From: Microbulbifer celer
Lineage (GTDB): Bacteria > Pseudomonadota > Gammaproteobacteria > Pseudomonadales > Cellvibrionaceae
Direction of reading: 5' to 3'
Assembly (NCBI RefSeq): GCF_020991125.1
Contig: NZ_CP087715.1
Coordinates: forward strand, 1,639,501-1,703,500
Length of the DNA: 64,000 bases
The position numbers and the translations under genes were made by a program. Numbering within the stretch: the stretch's first letter is position 1; every line of letters starts with the position of its first letter. Positions 20,321 through 30,548 of the stretch are shown here, one piece after another. The notes below the pieces were generated by a model. It searched no databases, had not been told where the DNA came from, and saw only the letters and a program-made list of their open reading frames with translations.

Positions 20321-22537
20321 ATGTCAGAACTGCAGCAACCATCACAGCCCCCCGTATTCGATGATGTGGAGGCCTGCGTAGACGCAGTGTTGGAGAAGAC
20401 CGGTAACCGTGTGGTGCTCGGGTTGCCACTGGGCATTGGCAAAGCGAACCACTTTGCCAATGCCCTCTACGCCCGTGCCGAGAAAAACCCGGAAATCTCC
20501 CTGACTATTTACACCGCACTCACACTCGAGCGCCCCAGTGGTAGCAGCGATGTCGAGCGTCGATTCGTACAGCCGTTGCTGGATCGGCTTTACGCGGATT
20601 ATCAGGACCTCGCTTACAATCAGGCGCGTCGCAAGGGCCTGTTGCCGGACAACGTGGAAGTGTCCGAGTTTTTCATGCAACCGGGGAGCTTCCTGAAAAA
20701 CCCCAGTGCCCAGCAGAGTTACGTCAGCGCCAATTACACCCATGTGCCGCGAGACTTACTGGATCGTGGTGTCAACGTGGTTGGCCAGATGGTTTCCCCA
20801 GCCCCGGACGAAAGTGGTGATTTCAGCCTCAGCAGTAATCCGGATCTCACCTTGCCAGTACTTGAGTTGGCAAAAGAGCGGGACTATGGCCCGATTCTGC
20901 TGGTAGGCGAGGTTAACCCGCATCTGCCGTTTATCGGCGGAGACGCGCGCCTACCAGCAACACGGTTTGATTTTCTACTCGAGGGCGATACCTTCGCCCA
21001 ACCGATATTTGCGGCACCGAATCCGCCGGTCCGGCTCACAGAGTATGCACTCGCCTTCCACATTGCCGGTCTGATACCGGACGGAGGCACGCTACAGGTG
21101 GGCATCGGTGCTCTGGGCGATGCAATCTGCCATGTGCTGGCGCTGCGCCACACCCACAATGCCGACTACCGGGATATTCTCCAGTCTCTGCATCTGGACA
21201 AGGATGACGTGTATTGCCGAATGCCATTGGCCCTGGAACCCTTTGAGCACGGACTTTACGGTGCCAGTGAAATGGTCCCGGAAGGGTTCCTGCATCTGCG
21301 CAAGACGGGCGTCCTGAAACGCGAGGTTTATCCCGATGTCGCCCTGCAGAAGCTGATAGCGCAGGGGAAGCTGAATGGCGAAGTGAATGAACAGACCTTG
21401 ATTGCCCTGCACGAGGCCGGTCGCATTGATTGCCCCCTGACGGAGTCGGACACCGAATTCCTGCAGTCCATGGGTATTGTGGATCCCGGTTACAGCTGGC
21501 GCGGACACCGTTTTCTCGATGAGCATGGCGAGCTGGAAGAGTGCGACCTACACAGCAGCAAGGGGCGGCAAAAGCTGCTCGGCCGCTGTGCCGGCCAGCG
21601 GATCAAGGGCGCCACCTGGTTACACGGCGGTTTCTATCTCGGCTCCAACGCGATGTATCAGGCCTTCAGGGACATGCCGGAAGAAGAGATGGCCGGCCTC
21701 AATATGACAGCCATCGACTTTATCAACGAACTGCAAAAAGATCGCGACCTGAAGATTGCCCAGCGCCAGCATGCGCGCTTTGTCAATTCCGCTATGATGG
21801 TCACGTTGAACGGTGCGGTTATCTCCGATGGGTTGGAGAATGCCCAGGTGATCAGCGGCGTCGGCGGCCAGTACAACTTTGTTGCCCAGGCCCATGAGCT
21901 GCCCGGTGGCCGCTCCGTTATTGCCCTGGCCAGCACCCGGGTCAGCGGTGGGGAAACCCGCAGCAACATTGTGTGGGAATACCCGCATTGCACGATTCCC
22001 CGTCACTTGCGAGATATGGTGGTTACCGAGTACGGCGCAGTGGATCTACGCGGTAAAAGTGATCGCGATGTGATCGCCGCAATGCTCGCAATTACGGATT
22101 CCCGTTTTCAGCAAGAGCTGCTGGAGAAAGCCAAATCTGCCGGCAAGATCGAATCGGATTATGTTATCCCCGAGCCGTTCTGCAACAACACCCCGGCACG
22201 ACTAGACGCGATTTTCGAGCAGGGGCATCGCCTGACACTACTGCCGTACTTTCCGCTGGGCACAGACCTGACGGAAGAGGAAGCGCAATTGGCGGTGGCC
22301 TTGAAAGGATTGAAAGCGCGAAGCCGCAAAGTGTGGAAGCTGTGGCCGTTGCTGCGCAAGGGGGTAGGTATCTGGAAGACCCGCGACGGCAGTGAAGAAA
22401 GGATCCATCGCTGCCTGAAACGTATGGATTATGAAAATACGGATAGCTTTGAGCATCGGCTTTCGGCTTACCTGGTGGCCGGGGCGCTGGATCACTGTGT
22501 GGATGGACGCAGACCGCTTATTGGTCTGAAGCCATAG
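20321..22537 (+). CDS. Acetyl-CoA hydrolase/transferase family protein
   Basis: 738 aa with two Rossmann-like class I CoA-transferase domains. Segments supporting this are VVLGLPLGIGKANHFANAL, GILIPDGG-like text (IAGLIPDGGTLQVGIGALGD), LNGAVISDGLENAQVISGVGG with QYNF at about residue 512, RSVIALASTR and the C-terminal MVVTEYGAVDLRGKSDRDV. These are shared with succinyl-CoA:acetate and 4-hydroxybutyrate CoA-transferases; the long spacer and C-terminal addition put it in a larger, less characterised subgroup. Expected role is moving CoA between acetate or short acids and acyl-CoA. Position after fadE and convergent with ackA-pta fits acetate/fatty acid metabolism. Confidence 0.88.
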   Translation: MSELQQPSQPPVFDDVEACVDAVLEKTGNRVVLGLPLGIGKANHFANALYARAEKNPEISLTIYTALTLERPSGSSDVERRFVQPLLDRLYADYQDLAYNQARRKGLLPDNVEVSEFFMQPGSFLKNPSAQQSYVSANYTHVPRDLLDRGVNVVGQMVSPAPDESGDFSLSSNPDLTLPVLELAKERDYGPILLVGEVNPHLPFIGGDARLPATRFDFLLEGDTFAQPIFAAPNPPVRLTEYALAFHIAGLIPDGGTLQVGIGALGDAICHVLALRHTHNADYRDILQSLHLDKDDVYCRMPLALEPFEHGLYGASEMVPEGFLHLRKTGVLKREVYPDVALQKLIAQGKLNGEVNEQTLIALHEAGRIDCPLTESDTEFLQSMGIVDPGYSWRGHRFLDEHGELEECDLHSSKGRQKLLGRCAGQRIKGATWLHGGFYLGSNAMYQAFRDMPEEEMAGLNMTAIDFINELQKDRDLKIAQRQHARFVNSAMMVTLNGAVISDGLENAQVISGVGGQYNFVAQAHELPGGRSVIALASTRVSGGETRSNIVWEYPHCTIPRHLRDMVVTEYGAVDLRGKSDRDVIAAMLAITDSRFQQELLEKAKSAGKIESDYVIPEPFCNNTPARLDAIFEQGHRLTLLPYFPLGTDLTEEEAQLAVALKGLKARSRKVWKLWPLLRKGVGIWKTRDGSEERIHRCLKRMDYENTDSFEHRLSAYLVAGALDHCVDGRRPLIGLKP

Positions 22538-22562
22538 TCCGGCCGGAAAGCAGCGGCACGAA

Positions 22563-24701
22563 CTACTGCTGCTGCGATGACTGGATAGCAGTCAGGGCGA
22601 TGGTATAGACAATATCGTCAACCAGGGCACCGCGGGATAAATCATTCACGGGTTTGCGCATCCCCTGTAACATGGGCCCGATACTGACCAGGTCCGCACT
22701 GCGCTGTACGGCTTTGTAGGTGGTATTGCCGGTATTCAGATCCGGGAAGATAAACACCGTTGCACGTCCCGCAACCGGACTGTCCGGCGCTTTCTTTTTC
22801 GCCACATTTTCCATAATTGCCGCGTCGTACTGCAGCGGCCCATCAATCACCAGGTCGGGCCGCTTTTCCTGTGCCAGTTTGGTGGCCTCGCGGACCTTGT
22901 CTACGTCAGACCCGGTGCCGGAACTGCCGGTAGAGTAACTGATCATGGCCACCCGCGGGTCAATTCCAAATGCCGTGGCGGAATCTGCAGACTGGATTGC
23001 AATATCCGCAAGTTCTTCCGCATCGGGATCCGGGTTTATCGCGCAGTCACCGTACACCAGCACTTGATCCGGCAGCAGCATAAAGAATATCGACGATACC
23101 AGGCTCGCCCCCGGTGCGGTCTTGATCAGTTGCAGGGCGGGGCGAATGGTATTGGCAGTGGTATGTACCGCACCGGATACCAATCCGTCGACTTCTCCCT
23201 GCGCCAGCATCATGGTGCCCAGCACCACGTTGTCCTGTAGTTGCTCTTTGGCAACGATTTCTGTGAGCCCTTTGCTTTTGCGCAACGCTACCATGGGCTC
23301 GACGTATTTGTTACGCGCGGATTTTGGGTCGATGATTTCCACCTTGTCGCTGAGGGTCAGCCCCTGTTGCTCTGCTACACGGTGAATTTCTTTTGGGTCT
23401 CCCAGCAGTACTGGCCGCGCGATTCCGCGTTCGGCGCAAATCAAAGCCGCTTTCACGGTGCGCGGCTCGTCCCCCTCCGGCAGTACAATGCGTTTGTTGG
23501 CTTTGCGCGCGAGCTCGGTGAGGTAGTAGCGGAAGGCCGGTGGCGACAGACGCTTGGGACGGTTAGAGGCACTGCCCAGGGATTCCACCCAGTGGGTATC
23601 CAGGTGCCCGGCAATAAAATCCTGTACGCGCTCGATCCTTTCCAGGTCGTCCGTCGGTGTTTCGGTATTGAATGTCTGCAACTGCAGGGCCGTCTGCCAG
23701 GTATTGCAGTGCACCAGAATCACCGGCAGCCCGGTTTCCATCGCCGGCGCACAGAGTTTTCGTACCATGGGCTCAATATGGTATCCGCCGGTCAGTAACA
23801 AGCAGCCGATTTTCACCCCGTTCATGGCCGCGAGGCAGGCGGCAACAATGACATCCGGCCGATCGCCGGATGTCACCAGCATGGCCCCCGGTTCAAACCG
23901 GTAAATCATATTGCTGAGAGAGCGGGAGCAGAAGGTGATACTGCGCAACCTGCGGGAATCCAGCTCTCCGTAATTGATGATCTCGGCTCCAAAATGATCT
24001 GCCAGGTCCTTCGCCCGCGGCGCCACCAGGTCCGAATTCCAGGGAATACAACCGATAATGGGAAGCGGGCTTTTGCCGAACAGAGACAGAATTTCCAGAT
24101 TGGTTCTGCGGGTTTTCGGCCCTTCGAATACGCCGGTAATATCGGAGCCCGGGGCATCGGGCATCTGTGATGGTGCCCCGACCTTGTTAACGATACAGCC
24201 CACAACACGGCCGGATTTTGCGCCCCCGAATGTGGCCATGGCCACTTCCAGGCGGTCTTTCAGTTGCTGGGTGGAATCCCTGTCCGGACACACAACCAAC
24301 ACGATTTCCGCATCCAGGGTTTTGGCGACTTCCAGGTTCAACTGGTTGGCAAACTGATTCTCTGAATTGGGTACCAGTCCCTCTACAATGGCTACGTCTG
24401 CATTGCCAGTACCTTCGCGAAAGCGTGCCAGAATATCTTCCAGGAAGGGGGGCAGCTCATCGCGACCAATCATGGACTCTGCGTAGTGCATTGAAAATGA
24501 ATCCGGCACCTTGAGATTGGTGGCGCTGCGTAGAATTTCGTTCGAGCGATCGTGATTGCGTGCCTGCTTCACGGTTTCGGCTACCGGTTTGTAAAAGCTG
24601 ACACTGACCCCATTGCGCTCCAGCGCACGCAGGGTGCCCAGGCTGACGGAAGTAATACCGACGCCGGCGCTGATGGGAACCAGCATGACCGTTCGAGACA
24701 T
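22563..24701 (-). CDS. pta: Phosphate acetyltransferase
   Basis: 712-aa enzyme interconverting acetyl-CoA and acetyl phosphate. The N-terminal third is the P-loop-like domain ([30 protein letters not shown]), the centre a DRTGG domain ([33 protein letters not shown]), and the C-terminal catalytic PTA domain starts around [16 protein letters not shown] and includes [18 protein letters not shown] and DGPLQYDAA. Length matches the long gammaproteobacterial Pta. The start is the ATG at 24701, seven bases after the ackA stop; the frame extends upstream into ackA but that part is a shadow. Forms an ackA-pta operon. Confidence 0.96.
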   Translation of the reverse strand: MSRTVMLVPISAGVGITSVSLGTLRALERNGVSVSFYKPVAETVKQARNHDRSNEILRSATNLKVPDSFSMHYAESMIGRDELPPFLEDILARFREGTGNADVAIVEGLVPNSENQFANQLNLEVAKTLDAEIVLVVCPDRDSTQQLKDRLEVAMATFGGAKSGRVVGCIVNKVGAPSQMPDAPGSDITGVFEGPKTRRTNLEILSLFGKSPLPIIGCIPWNSDLVAPRAKDLADHFGAEIINYGELDSRRLRSITFCSRSLSNMIYRFEPGAMLVTSGDRPDVIVAACLAAMNGVKIGCLLLTGGYHIEPMVRKLCAPAMETGLPVILVHCNTWQTALQLQTFNTETPTDDLERIERVQDFIAGHLDTHWVESLGSASNRPKRLSPPAFRYYLTELARKANKRIVLPEGDEPRTVKAALICAERGIARPVLLGDPKEIHRVAEQQGLTLSDKVEIIDPKSARNKYVEPMVALRKSKGLTEIVAKEQLQDNVVLGTMMLAQGEVDGLVSGAVHTTANTIRPALQLIKTAPGASLVSSIFFMLLPDQVLVYGDCAINPDPDAEELADIAIQSADSATAFGIDPRVAMISYSTGSSGTGSDVDKVREATKLAQEKRPDLVIDGPLQYDAAIMENVAKKKAPDSPVAGRATVFIFPDLNTGNTTYKAVQRSADLVSIGPMLQGMRKPVNDLSRGALVDDIVYTIALTAIQSSQQQ

Positions 24702-24708
24702 ATTGGGG

Positions 24709-25944
24709 CTACTCCCGGTTACCACCGTTATGGTTCTGGTGATCACCGGGCACCAGGTTGGCCGCATCGCGCGCGATGACCCATTCCTCGTTAGTGGGAA
24801 TGACCAGCGCCAGTGCGGAATCAGCGCGGGTAATTGTGCCCTCAGCACCGGAGCGCATCTGCAGGTTTCTCTCCGGGTCCACCTGAAACCCCAGTCCTTC
24901 AAGGTGATCCAGAACTTTCCCTCTGATCAGGCTCGAGTTCTCACCGATACCGCCGGTAAACACCAGTGCATCCACTTGCTTTAACGGCGCGTGATAGGCG
25001 GCTATGTACTTCGCCAGGCGATAACTGAAGATGTCCAGAGCCAACCAGGCCCCCTGGTGCCCATCGCCTGCAGCCTTTTCCAGCGCGCGGCAGTCGTTAC
25101 TGAGCTCAGAAATACCCAGCAGGCCGCTTTTGCGATTCAACAGGTCATTGACCTCTTTTAACGAATAATCAAAGCGGCAACCCAGGTGCATCAGGATCCC
25201 CGGGTCGACATCGCCACTGCGGGTGCCCATCACCAGGCCTTCCAGCGGTGTAAGTCCCATACTGGTGTCCACACTGCGGCCATTGTGTATGGCAGTAATC
25301 GACGCGCCGTTGCCCAGGTGCGCAGATATGACATTCACGCCGTCAACGGGCAGATTAAGCAACTCCGCAGTACGCTCGGTCACATAGCGGTGGCTGGTAC
25401 CGTGCATACCGTAGCGCCGAATGCCGTGATCGCGGTACAGGTTATAGGGCAGAGCGTAGATAAAGGCGTGGCGGGGCATGCTCTGGTGGAAAGCGGTATC
25501 AAATACGGCTACCTGCGCCAGTGCCGGAAATGCCTTGCGGGCCGCCTCTATTCCAAGTAATGCCGGCGGGTTGTGCAGCGGAGCAAGTGTTGCGCAATCC
25601 CGGATAGCATCAGTGACCTCACCGTCAATCAGTACCGAGCGGGAAAATTTTTCACCGCCGTGGACCACCCGGTGACCGACAGCCACCAGGCAATGCAGCA
25701 ACTGCGGACGTGGGTGAAGAATTTCATCCACCAAAAACTGAATCACGGTGGTATGACTGGCTTTGTCCGGTAGGGAAACGGTGTGCTTGTCTCCCTGTAC
25801 CTGCCAGCTCATCACCGGTTCCGATTGACCCAAGCCATCTCCGATCCCCGTCAGCGCCTCGACACCGGACTTTGGGTCAATTACAGCGAACTTGAGGGAG
25901 GAGCTCCCGCAGTTGAGCACAAGCACTTGGCTGGCAGTTGGCAT
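24709..25944 (-). CDS. ackA: Acetate kinase
   Basis: 411-aa kinase that makes acetyl phosphate from acetate and ATP or the reverse. ASKHA-fold signatures are visible: [11 protein letters not shown] near the N-terminus, [66 protein letters not shown] and [10 protein letters not shown]. First gene of the ackA-pta operon. The roughly 200 bases upstream include the terminator of the cellulase gene, so ackA has its own promoter. Confidence 0.97.
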   Translation of the reverse strand: MPTASQVLVLNCGSSSLKFAVIDPKSGVEALTGIGDGLGQSEPVMSWQVQGDKHTVSLPDKASHTTVIQFLVDEILHPRPQLLHCLVAVGHRVVHGGEKFSRSVLIDGEVTDAIRDCATLAPLHNPPALLGIEAARKAFPALAQVAVFDTAFHQSMPRHAFIYALPYNLYRDHGIRRYGMHGTSHRYVTERTAELLNLPVDGVNVISAHLGNGASITAIHNGRSVDTSMGLTPLEGLVMGTRSGDVDPGILMHLGCRFDYSLKEVNDLLNRKSGLLGISELSNDCRALEKAAGDGHQGAWLALDIFSYRLAKYIAAYHAPLKQVDALVFTGGIGENSSLIRGKVLDHLEGLGFQVDPERNLQMRSGAEGTITRADSALALVIPTNEEWVIARDAANLVPGDHQNHNGGNRE

Positions 25945-26090
25945 AGGCGGCGCTGGTTTGGTTGCACACTTGTCATAAGACTAGTGCAAAATCGCGACAA
26001 TTCATTGCTTCGATCCTGTCGTCAGACAGCGAAGGGGGCCAAGAGATGGATGGGACAAAAGAAAAGGATAACGCAGTACGGGAAATTGTC

Positions 26091-26124
26091 GGGAAACAAA
26101 AGGGGGGCCGCTCGCGGCCCCCTT
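26091..26124 (-). terminator. Intrinsic terminator of the GH9 cellulase gene
   Basis: Nine-base GC stem GGGGGCCGC/GCGGCCCCC with a tight loop; on the minus strand it is followed by CTTTTGTTT. Confidence 0.8.
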
Positions 26125-26147
26125 GATTGAGGCTTCAGATAGCAGGA

Positions 26148-28487
26148 TCAGTCCGCTGACGGTACAAACTTCGACAGCAGCCGGATATAGGCAACCTGAT
26201 ACATATTGTGGTTTTCTGTTACTGCCCAGGAGTTCAGCGGCCAGCTGGTATTGAAATCGAGATAGGATTTCTGGGCCGGCTGGGCATAGGGCGGTTCCGG
26301 TGGTGCAATACCGCACAGGGCGTTGTTTTCCGGGCTACCACAGCTGCTGGGGCAGCAGGCGTCCCAGTCGTAACTAGGGTTCGGGCCACCCACGAGGAAA
26401 CCTGGGGCGGGTCCGTAGGAGGATTCGTCTACGGAATCCCATTGCGGACTGCCGTCAGAAAACCAGGTGTGATAGAAGCTGTCTACGGAGTTCTCCGCAC
26501 CGAACGCGCCCATATTGGACAGGTACACCTTGCCCTGCGGATTCACTCCATGCAGGTAGTTCAGGTGACGGAGTGCTGCGTTCCGCGCCCCGCTGTTATC
26601 CACTGGTGCATTTGCCCCAAAGTGATACTGATCCAGATACAGGTTGCCCTGTTGGGCCTGACTGCGGTTACTGCCCCAGGTGTATTGCGGAATAAACGCC
26701 CGGTAGGCATCGCTGTCGCCATTGACGGCCGGCCAGTTGTCGTCGGCATTCATCCCGGACGCGTAGGCACTGCGAATCGCGCTGGCTACAGAACTGGACA
26801 CACCATCCAGAGAGGCAAAGTACAACAACGCGTGTTGAACCTCCGTTTCCCAGATAGAGACCCAGCTCCACTCCAGCAGGTGCGCAGTCTGGTAGTTGTT
26901 CTCGGCAAAGCTCAGATATTCCGACTCACCGGTCGCACCGTAGAGGTGGATTGCCGCGATCAGGCTTTTGGCAAAGCGGCCGTATTCATCGACCTCCTGC
27001 TCACCGGCGGCAACCCCGTTATCGGCGTTGTAGAAAGTCTCCGACGGGTTCGCCTGGGCCCATTGCCAGGCACTTTCCGCGCGCGCCCTCAGATCTGCAG
27101 CATAGGATTCCTGCCCCTCAATCTGCGCAAAAACCCGACTGCCCAGCGCAAGCGCGGCGGCACTGCTATAAGTCGCTGCAGTAGTGGCCGGACCGTATGT
27201 GCTGGGTCCGCCGGCGGAAGAGGGTGGGCTCGCGTGGGAGAGATCCATCACTGACAACACCGCACCATTGTTTTCCTGCATGCGTACCAGCCAGTCCATC
27301 CCCCATTTTACTTCGTCAAGCAGGTCCGGAATACCATTGCCAGACTCGGGAATGTTGAAATCGTCGGTCCACACTCCGGGGTTTTCCCGGTAGCTGTGCA
27401 GCAGCGCGATCAGGTAGTCCGCATGCCAGTTGGTGTACTTGTTGTAGTCACCTGCATCGTACCAGCCGCCGCGCAGATCGCGCTCGGTGGCCGCGTTACC
27501 GGTGTCGCTGAAGAGCCTTGCTTCAGCGTCCTGGCCCGCCCCCAGGTGGCTGGCACCATCGGCCCAGCGCGCATCCGCATAGGGTTCCTGTTTGGCAAAG
27601 CCGGCGCGCTGGTAGTAAAAACTGCGCACTGCCTGCACCAATACCGGACGATATACATCGGCGGCAATGCGGAACACCGGTGACCGCAGTTCACTACTTT
27701 CGTCAGCGAGCGTGTACTCGCCCGGCTCGGTCACCTCAGAGAAGTCCAGGTGCCATACGCGATCACCGGAATTGTCTGCCGTGGTGCCGCCATTCCAGGA
27801 TGTCGGCGCGAAACTGTAAACCACTTCACCGCTGTTGGTATCGACCAAGTGCAGTGTGGCTGCGGGGGCATAGGATTCGGTGCTGTCATAGCCTAGTTGC
27901 GGATCCCGCAAAACCGCCACTTTTTCGCTTTGCGGCAGGTAACCGAACTGATCCACCGTGATGAATTTACTGGTTTCAAAGCTCAGGTAATCGCCACCAC
28001 CGGAGCTGCCCCCTGAAGAAGAGCTGGAGCCACCGGATGAAGATGATGAGGAGGTGCTGCCACCAGAAGAACTGGAACTGCTGCTGGAGGAAGAGCTGCT
28101 CGACGAACTGGAGCTACTGCCGGAAGAGCCACCGCCGTCACCGTTGATCGCAACCGGCACGACCGCGAGATCTCCCGGTGTGGCGGTAAATCCAATATTG
28201 ACCTCTGTGCCTGCGGCCACCGTATTGTTCCAGGAAACGGGCCCCACCACGTAGTGGTTGCCTGAGTGAGACAGAATGACACCGTTCCAGATCTGGTTGA
28301 TCTCCGCATCCAGGTTGAACTCCACCGTCCAATCTGAAAGTGGCGCCGACTCGTCATTGAGTACTGTGATTTCCACTTGAGCACCCTGGCCCCAGTCGTT
28401 AATCACACTCATGCTCGCCTCGGCGGCATAAAGTGAAGGGGCTACGAGACATGCCCCGGCAAATAACATCCAGTGCGATAACCGCAT
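26148..28487 (-). CDS. Secreted glycoside hydrolase family 9 endoglucanase with CBM2
   Basis: 779-aa extracellular cellulase. Order: signal peptide (residues 1-21, ending SLYAA), carbohydrate-binding module family 2 (about 25-115, with SDWTVEFNLDAEINQIWNG and the conserved tryptophans), a serine/glycine linker (about 118-168), an N-terminal Ig-like CelD_N domain beginning FITVDQFGYLP, and the (alpha/alpha)6 GH9 catalytic domain. Catalytic landmarks are DAGDYNKY around residue 345 with the two aspartates, LHGVNPQGKVYLSNMG, and the acid in WAVTENHNMYQ near residue 755. A cysteine-rich CCPSSCGSPENNALC loop precedes the last motif. ATG follows GGAGG. It stands between two central-metabolism genes with its own terminator; the long poly-serine linker is typical of Cellvibrionales. 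Confidence 0.95.
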   Translation of the reverse strand: MRLSHWMLFAGACLVAPSLYAAEASMSVINDWGQGAQVEITVLNDESAPLSDWTVEFNLDAEINQIWNGVILSHSGNHYVVGPVSWNNTVAAGTEVNIGFTATPGDLAVVPVAINGDGGGSSGSSSSSSSSSSSSSSSSSSGGSTSSSSSSGGSSSSSGGSSGGGDYLSFETSKFITVDQFGYLPQSEKVAVLRDPQLGYDSTESYAPAATLHLVDTNSGEVVYSFAPTSWNGGTTADNSGDRVWHLDFSEVTEPGEYTLADESSELRSPVFRIAADVYRPVLVQAVRSFYYQRAGFAKQEPYADARWADGASHLGAGQDAEARLFSDTGNAATERDLRGGWYDAGDYNKYTNWHADYLIALLHSYRENPGVWTDDFNIPESGNGIPDLLDEVKWGMDWLVRMQENNGAVLSVMDLSHASPPSSAGGPSTYGPATTAATYSSAAALALGSRVFAQIEGQESYAADLRARAESAWQWAQANPSETFYNADNGVAAGEQEVDEYGRFAKSLIAAIHLYGATGESEYLSFAENNYQTAHLLEWSWVSIWETEVQHALLYFASLDGVSSSVASAIRSAYASGMNADDNWPAVNGDSDAYRAFIPQYTWGSNRSQAQQGNLYLDQYHFGANAPVDNSGARNAALRHLNYLHGVNPQGKVYLSNMGAFGAENSVDSFYHTWFSDGSPQWDSVDESSYGPAPGFLVGGPNPSYDWDACCPSSCGSPENNALCGIAPPEPPYAQPAQKSYLDFNTSWPLNSWAVTENHNMYQVAYIRLLSKFVPSAD
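27983..28130 (-). repeat. Low-complexity poly-serine/glycine linker coding segment
   Basis: Encodes about 48 residues that are nearly all Ser and Gly, joining CBM2 to the Ig-like/GH9 part of the cellulase. Length of such tracts commonly varies between strains. Confidence 0.9.
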
Positions 28488-28567
28488 TGCAGAACCTCCG
28501 TTTTCTCTCTTTGTGATTGTTTGTTGTCGTTGACGGATTAAAAATCACAGGATCCCAGCAGGATCTA

Positions 28568-28594
28568 TATGACATATCCGACTTTATGACGTAT
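28568..28594. promoter_or_regulatory. Direct repeat upstream of the cellulase gene
   Basis: TATGACRTAT occurs twice, start to start 17 bases apart, about 80-105 bases before the cellulase start codon. The left copy is part of the palindrome ATATG-A-CATAT. A regulator site is possible; nothing else identifies it. Confidence 0.35.
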
Positions 28595-28692
28595 GAAGGC
28601 TCGGTGGGGAAGCTGCTGAATGCGGGAGAAGGCCGGAACTGGAACCGAGATCACGGTTGAGGCACGCAGAAGCACAAGAAGAAGCGCAGGTA

Positions 28693-28721
28693 CAAAATAA
28701 AAAAGGGCCGCAAAGCGGCCC
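28693..28721 (-). terminator. Intrinsic terminator after aceA
   Basis: GGGCCGC/GCGGCCC stem with a 3-base loop; on the minus strand the run TTTTTTATTTT follows. Confidence 0.88.
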
Positions 28722-28785
28722 GCTAAAATGAGTGAAGCGATTCTCAGGGATATTCGCTAGACACAATTGGAACTATCGTTTCAGA

Positions 28786-30384
28786 TTAACTGAACTGGTT
28801 CATGGTGTTGTCTTTACCCGCCGCTTTCAGCGCTGCTTCACCAGCAAAATACTCTTTGTGGTCGTCACCCATGTCAGAGCCGGCCATGTTCTGGTGTTTC
28901 ACACAGGCAATACCCTGGCGGATTTCCTTACGCTGTACGCCTTCCACGTAACCCAGCATACCCTTGTCACCGAAGTACTCTTTGGCCAGGTTGTCCGTAG
29001 ACAGGGCCGCAGTGTGGTAGGTGGGCAGGGTGATCAGGTGGTGGAAAATACCCGCTTCGCGCGCCGCGTCCGCCTGGAAGGTACGGATCTTGTTGTCCGC
29101 CTCTTTCGCCAATTCGGAGTCGTCATATTCTGCGCTCATCAGACTATCGCGATCGTACGCGGAAAGGTCTTTGCCTTCTTCCTTCCAGGCGTCGAATACC
29201 TGCTGACGGAAGTTCAGGGTCCAGTTGAAGGACGGGCTGTTGTTGTATACCAGCTTGGCGTCCGGAACCTGCTTGCGGATCTCGTCCATCATGCCGCCAA
29301 TCTGACGTACATGCGGTTTCTCGGTTTCGATCCAGATCAGGTCGGCACCGTTCTGCAGGGAGGTCACACTGTCGAGTACGCAACGGGCTTCACCGGTACC
29401 CGGACGGAACTGGAACAGGTTGGAAGCCAGACGCTTGGGACGCAGCAGCTTGCCATCGCGGTTGATGATCACATCGCCATTTTTCAGGTCCGCTTCGGAA
29501 ACTTCTTCGCAGTCCAGGAAGGAGTTGTACTGATCGCCCAGATCACCGGGCTCTTTGGTGACGGCGATCTGCTTGGTGAGGCCCGCGCCCAGGGAATCGG
29601 TACGCGCCACGATCACGCCATTGTCGACGCCCAGCTCAAGGAACGCATAACGCACCGCGCGGATCTTGGCCAGGAACTCCTCGTGGGGAACGGTCACTTT
29701 ACCGTCCTGGTGACCGCACTGTTTCTCGTCGGAAACCTGGTTTTCGATCTGGATACAGCAGGCACCGGCTTCGATCATTTTCTTCGCCAGCAGGTAGGTG
29801 GCTTCTGCGTTACCGAAGCCGGCGTCGATATCGGCGATGATCGGCACTACGTGGGTGACGTGGTTGTCGATCTTATCGACAATGGCCTTCTCGGCGGCTT
29901 TATCACCGGCGTCACGGGCGGCGTCGAGCTCACGGAACAGTCCGCCCAGTTCGCGGGCATCTGCCTGGCGCAGGAAGGTGTACAGCTCTTCGATCAGATT
30001 CGCTACCGAAGTTTTCTCGTGCATGGACTGGTCGGGCAGGGGGCCGAACTCACTGCGCAGGGCGGCAACCATCCAGCCGGAGAGGTACAGGTAACGGCGG
30101 TCGGTTTTACCTTCGAAATGCTTTTTGATGGAAATCATCTTCTGCTGGCCGATAAAGCCGTGCCAGCAACCCAGAGATTGAGTGTATTTGGAGGTGTCTT
30201 TATCGTACGCCTCCATGTCCTTGCGCATGATGCCGGCGGTGTAGCGCGCAATATCCAGGCCGTTCTGGAATTTGTTCTGCAAACGCATACGGGCGACGGA
30301 TTCCGGATTGATCGCATCCCATGTGCTGCCATTGGCATCACGGAGCTTTGCGGCTTTTTCGATTTCTTGAGCGTAAGTGGACAT
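28786..30384 (-). CDS. aceA: Isocitrate lyase
   Basis: 532-aa first enzyme of the glyoxylate shunt, cleaving isocitrate to glyoxylate and succinate. It belongs to the longer Pseudomonas-type class of about 530 residues. Visible are WHGFIGQQKM, IIADIDAGFGNAEATY, the Mg-binding IQIENQV, the catalytic-loop cysteine in KQCGHQDGKVTVP (the usual motif is KKCGH), VARTDSLGAG, LIWIETEKP and NNSPSFNW. ATG follows GAGGAAA. Divergent from a LysR gene which in turn precedes malate synthase, so the two shunt enzymes flank their probable regulator. Confidence 0.96.
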   Translation of the reverse strand: MSTYAQEIEKAAKLRDANGSTWDAINPESVARMRLQNKFQNGLDIARYTAGIMRKDMEAYDKDTSKYTQSLGCWHGFIGQQKMISIKKHFEGKTDRRYLYLSGWMVAALRSEFGPLPDQSMHEKTSVANLIEELYTFLRQADARELGGLFRELDAARDAGDKAAEKAIVDKIDNHVTHVVPIIADIDAGFGNAEATYLLAKKMIEAGACCIQIENQVSDEKQCGHQDGKVTVPHEEFLAKIRAVRYAFLELGVDNGVIVARTDSLGAGLTKQIAVTKEPGDLGDQYNSFLDCEEVSEADLKNGDVIINRDGKLLRPKRLASNLFQFRPGTGEARCVLDSVTSLQNGADLIWIETEKPHVRQIGGMMDEIRKQVPDAKLVYNNSPSFNWTLNFRQQVFDAWKEEGKDLSAYDRDSLMSAEYDDSELAKEADNKIRTFQADAAREAGIFHHLITLPTYHTAALSTDNLAKEYFGDKGMLGYVEGVQRKEIRQGIACVKHQNMAGSDMGDDHKEYFAGEAALKAAGKDNTMNQFS

Positions 30385-30458
30385 GGCTTGTTTCCTCGAA
30401 AGGTGACTGCGAAATGTGACTCAAAGTAGTTGTTGCGTATGCTAGGAGTGATGGCATA

Positions 30459-30497
30459 ATTTGGCTAATTTATTGTTATTATTCTCGCTATCCAAAT
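30459..30497. promoter_or_regulatory. Inverted ATTTGG repeat between aceA and its divergent LysR gene
   Basis: ATTTGGCTAA at 30459-30468 and CTATCCAAAT at 30488-30497 form an inverted pair (8 of 10 bases) with 19 bases between. It lies midway between the divergent start codons, where a LysR protein would be expected to bind and control both genes. Confidence 0.45.
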
Positions 30498-30548
30498 GGC
30501 GAATAACGAAAAATACCCGTGCGCCAAACCACTCTGTGAGCCCGACCC

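Noticed and set aside
28000..28130. Serine-codon tract as a CRISPR or microsatellite array
   Set aside because: In frame throughout, encodes the linker of the GH9 cellulase, and has no spacer-repeat structure.
28732..30429. 565-codon open frame antisense to aceA
   Set aside because: It mirrors isocitrate lyase over its full length; the low stop frequency follows from the codon bias of aceA, and there is no ribosome-binding site or recognisable domain.
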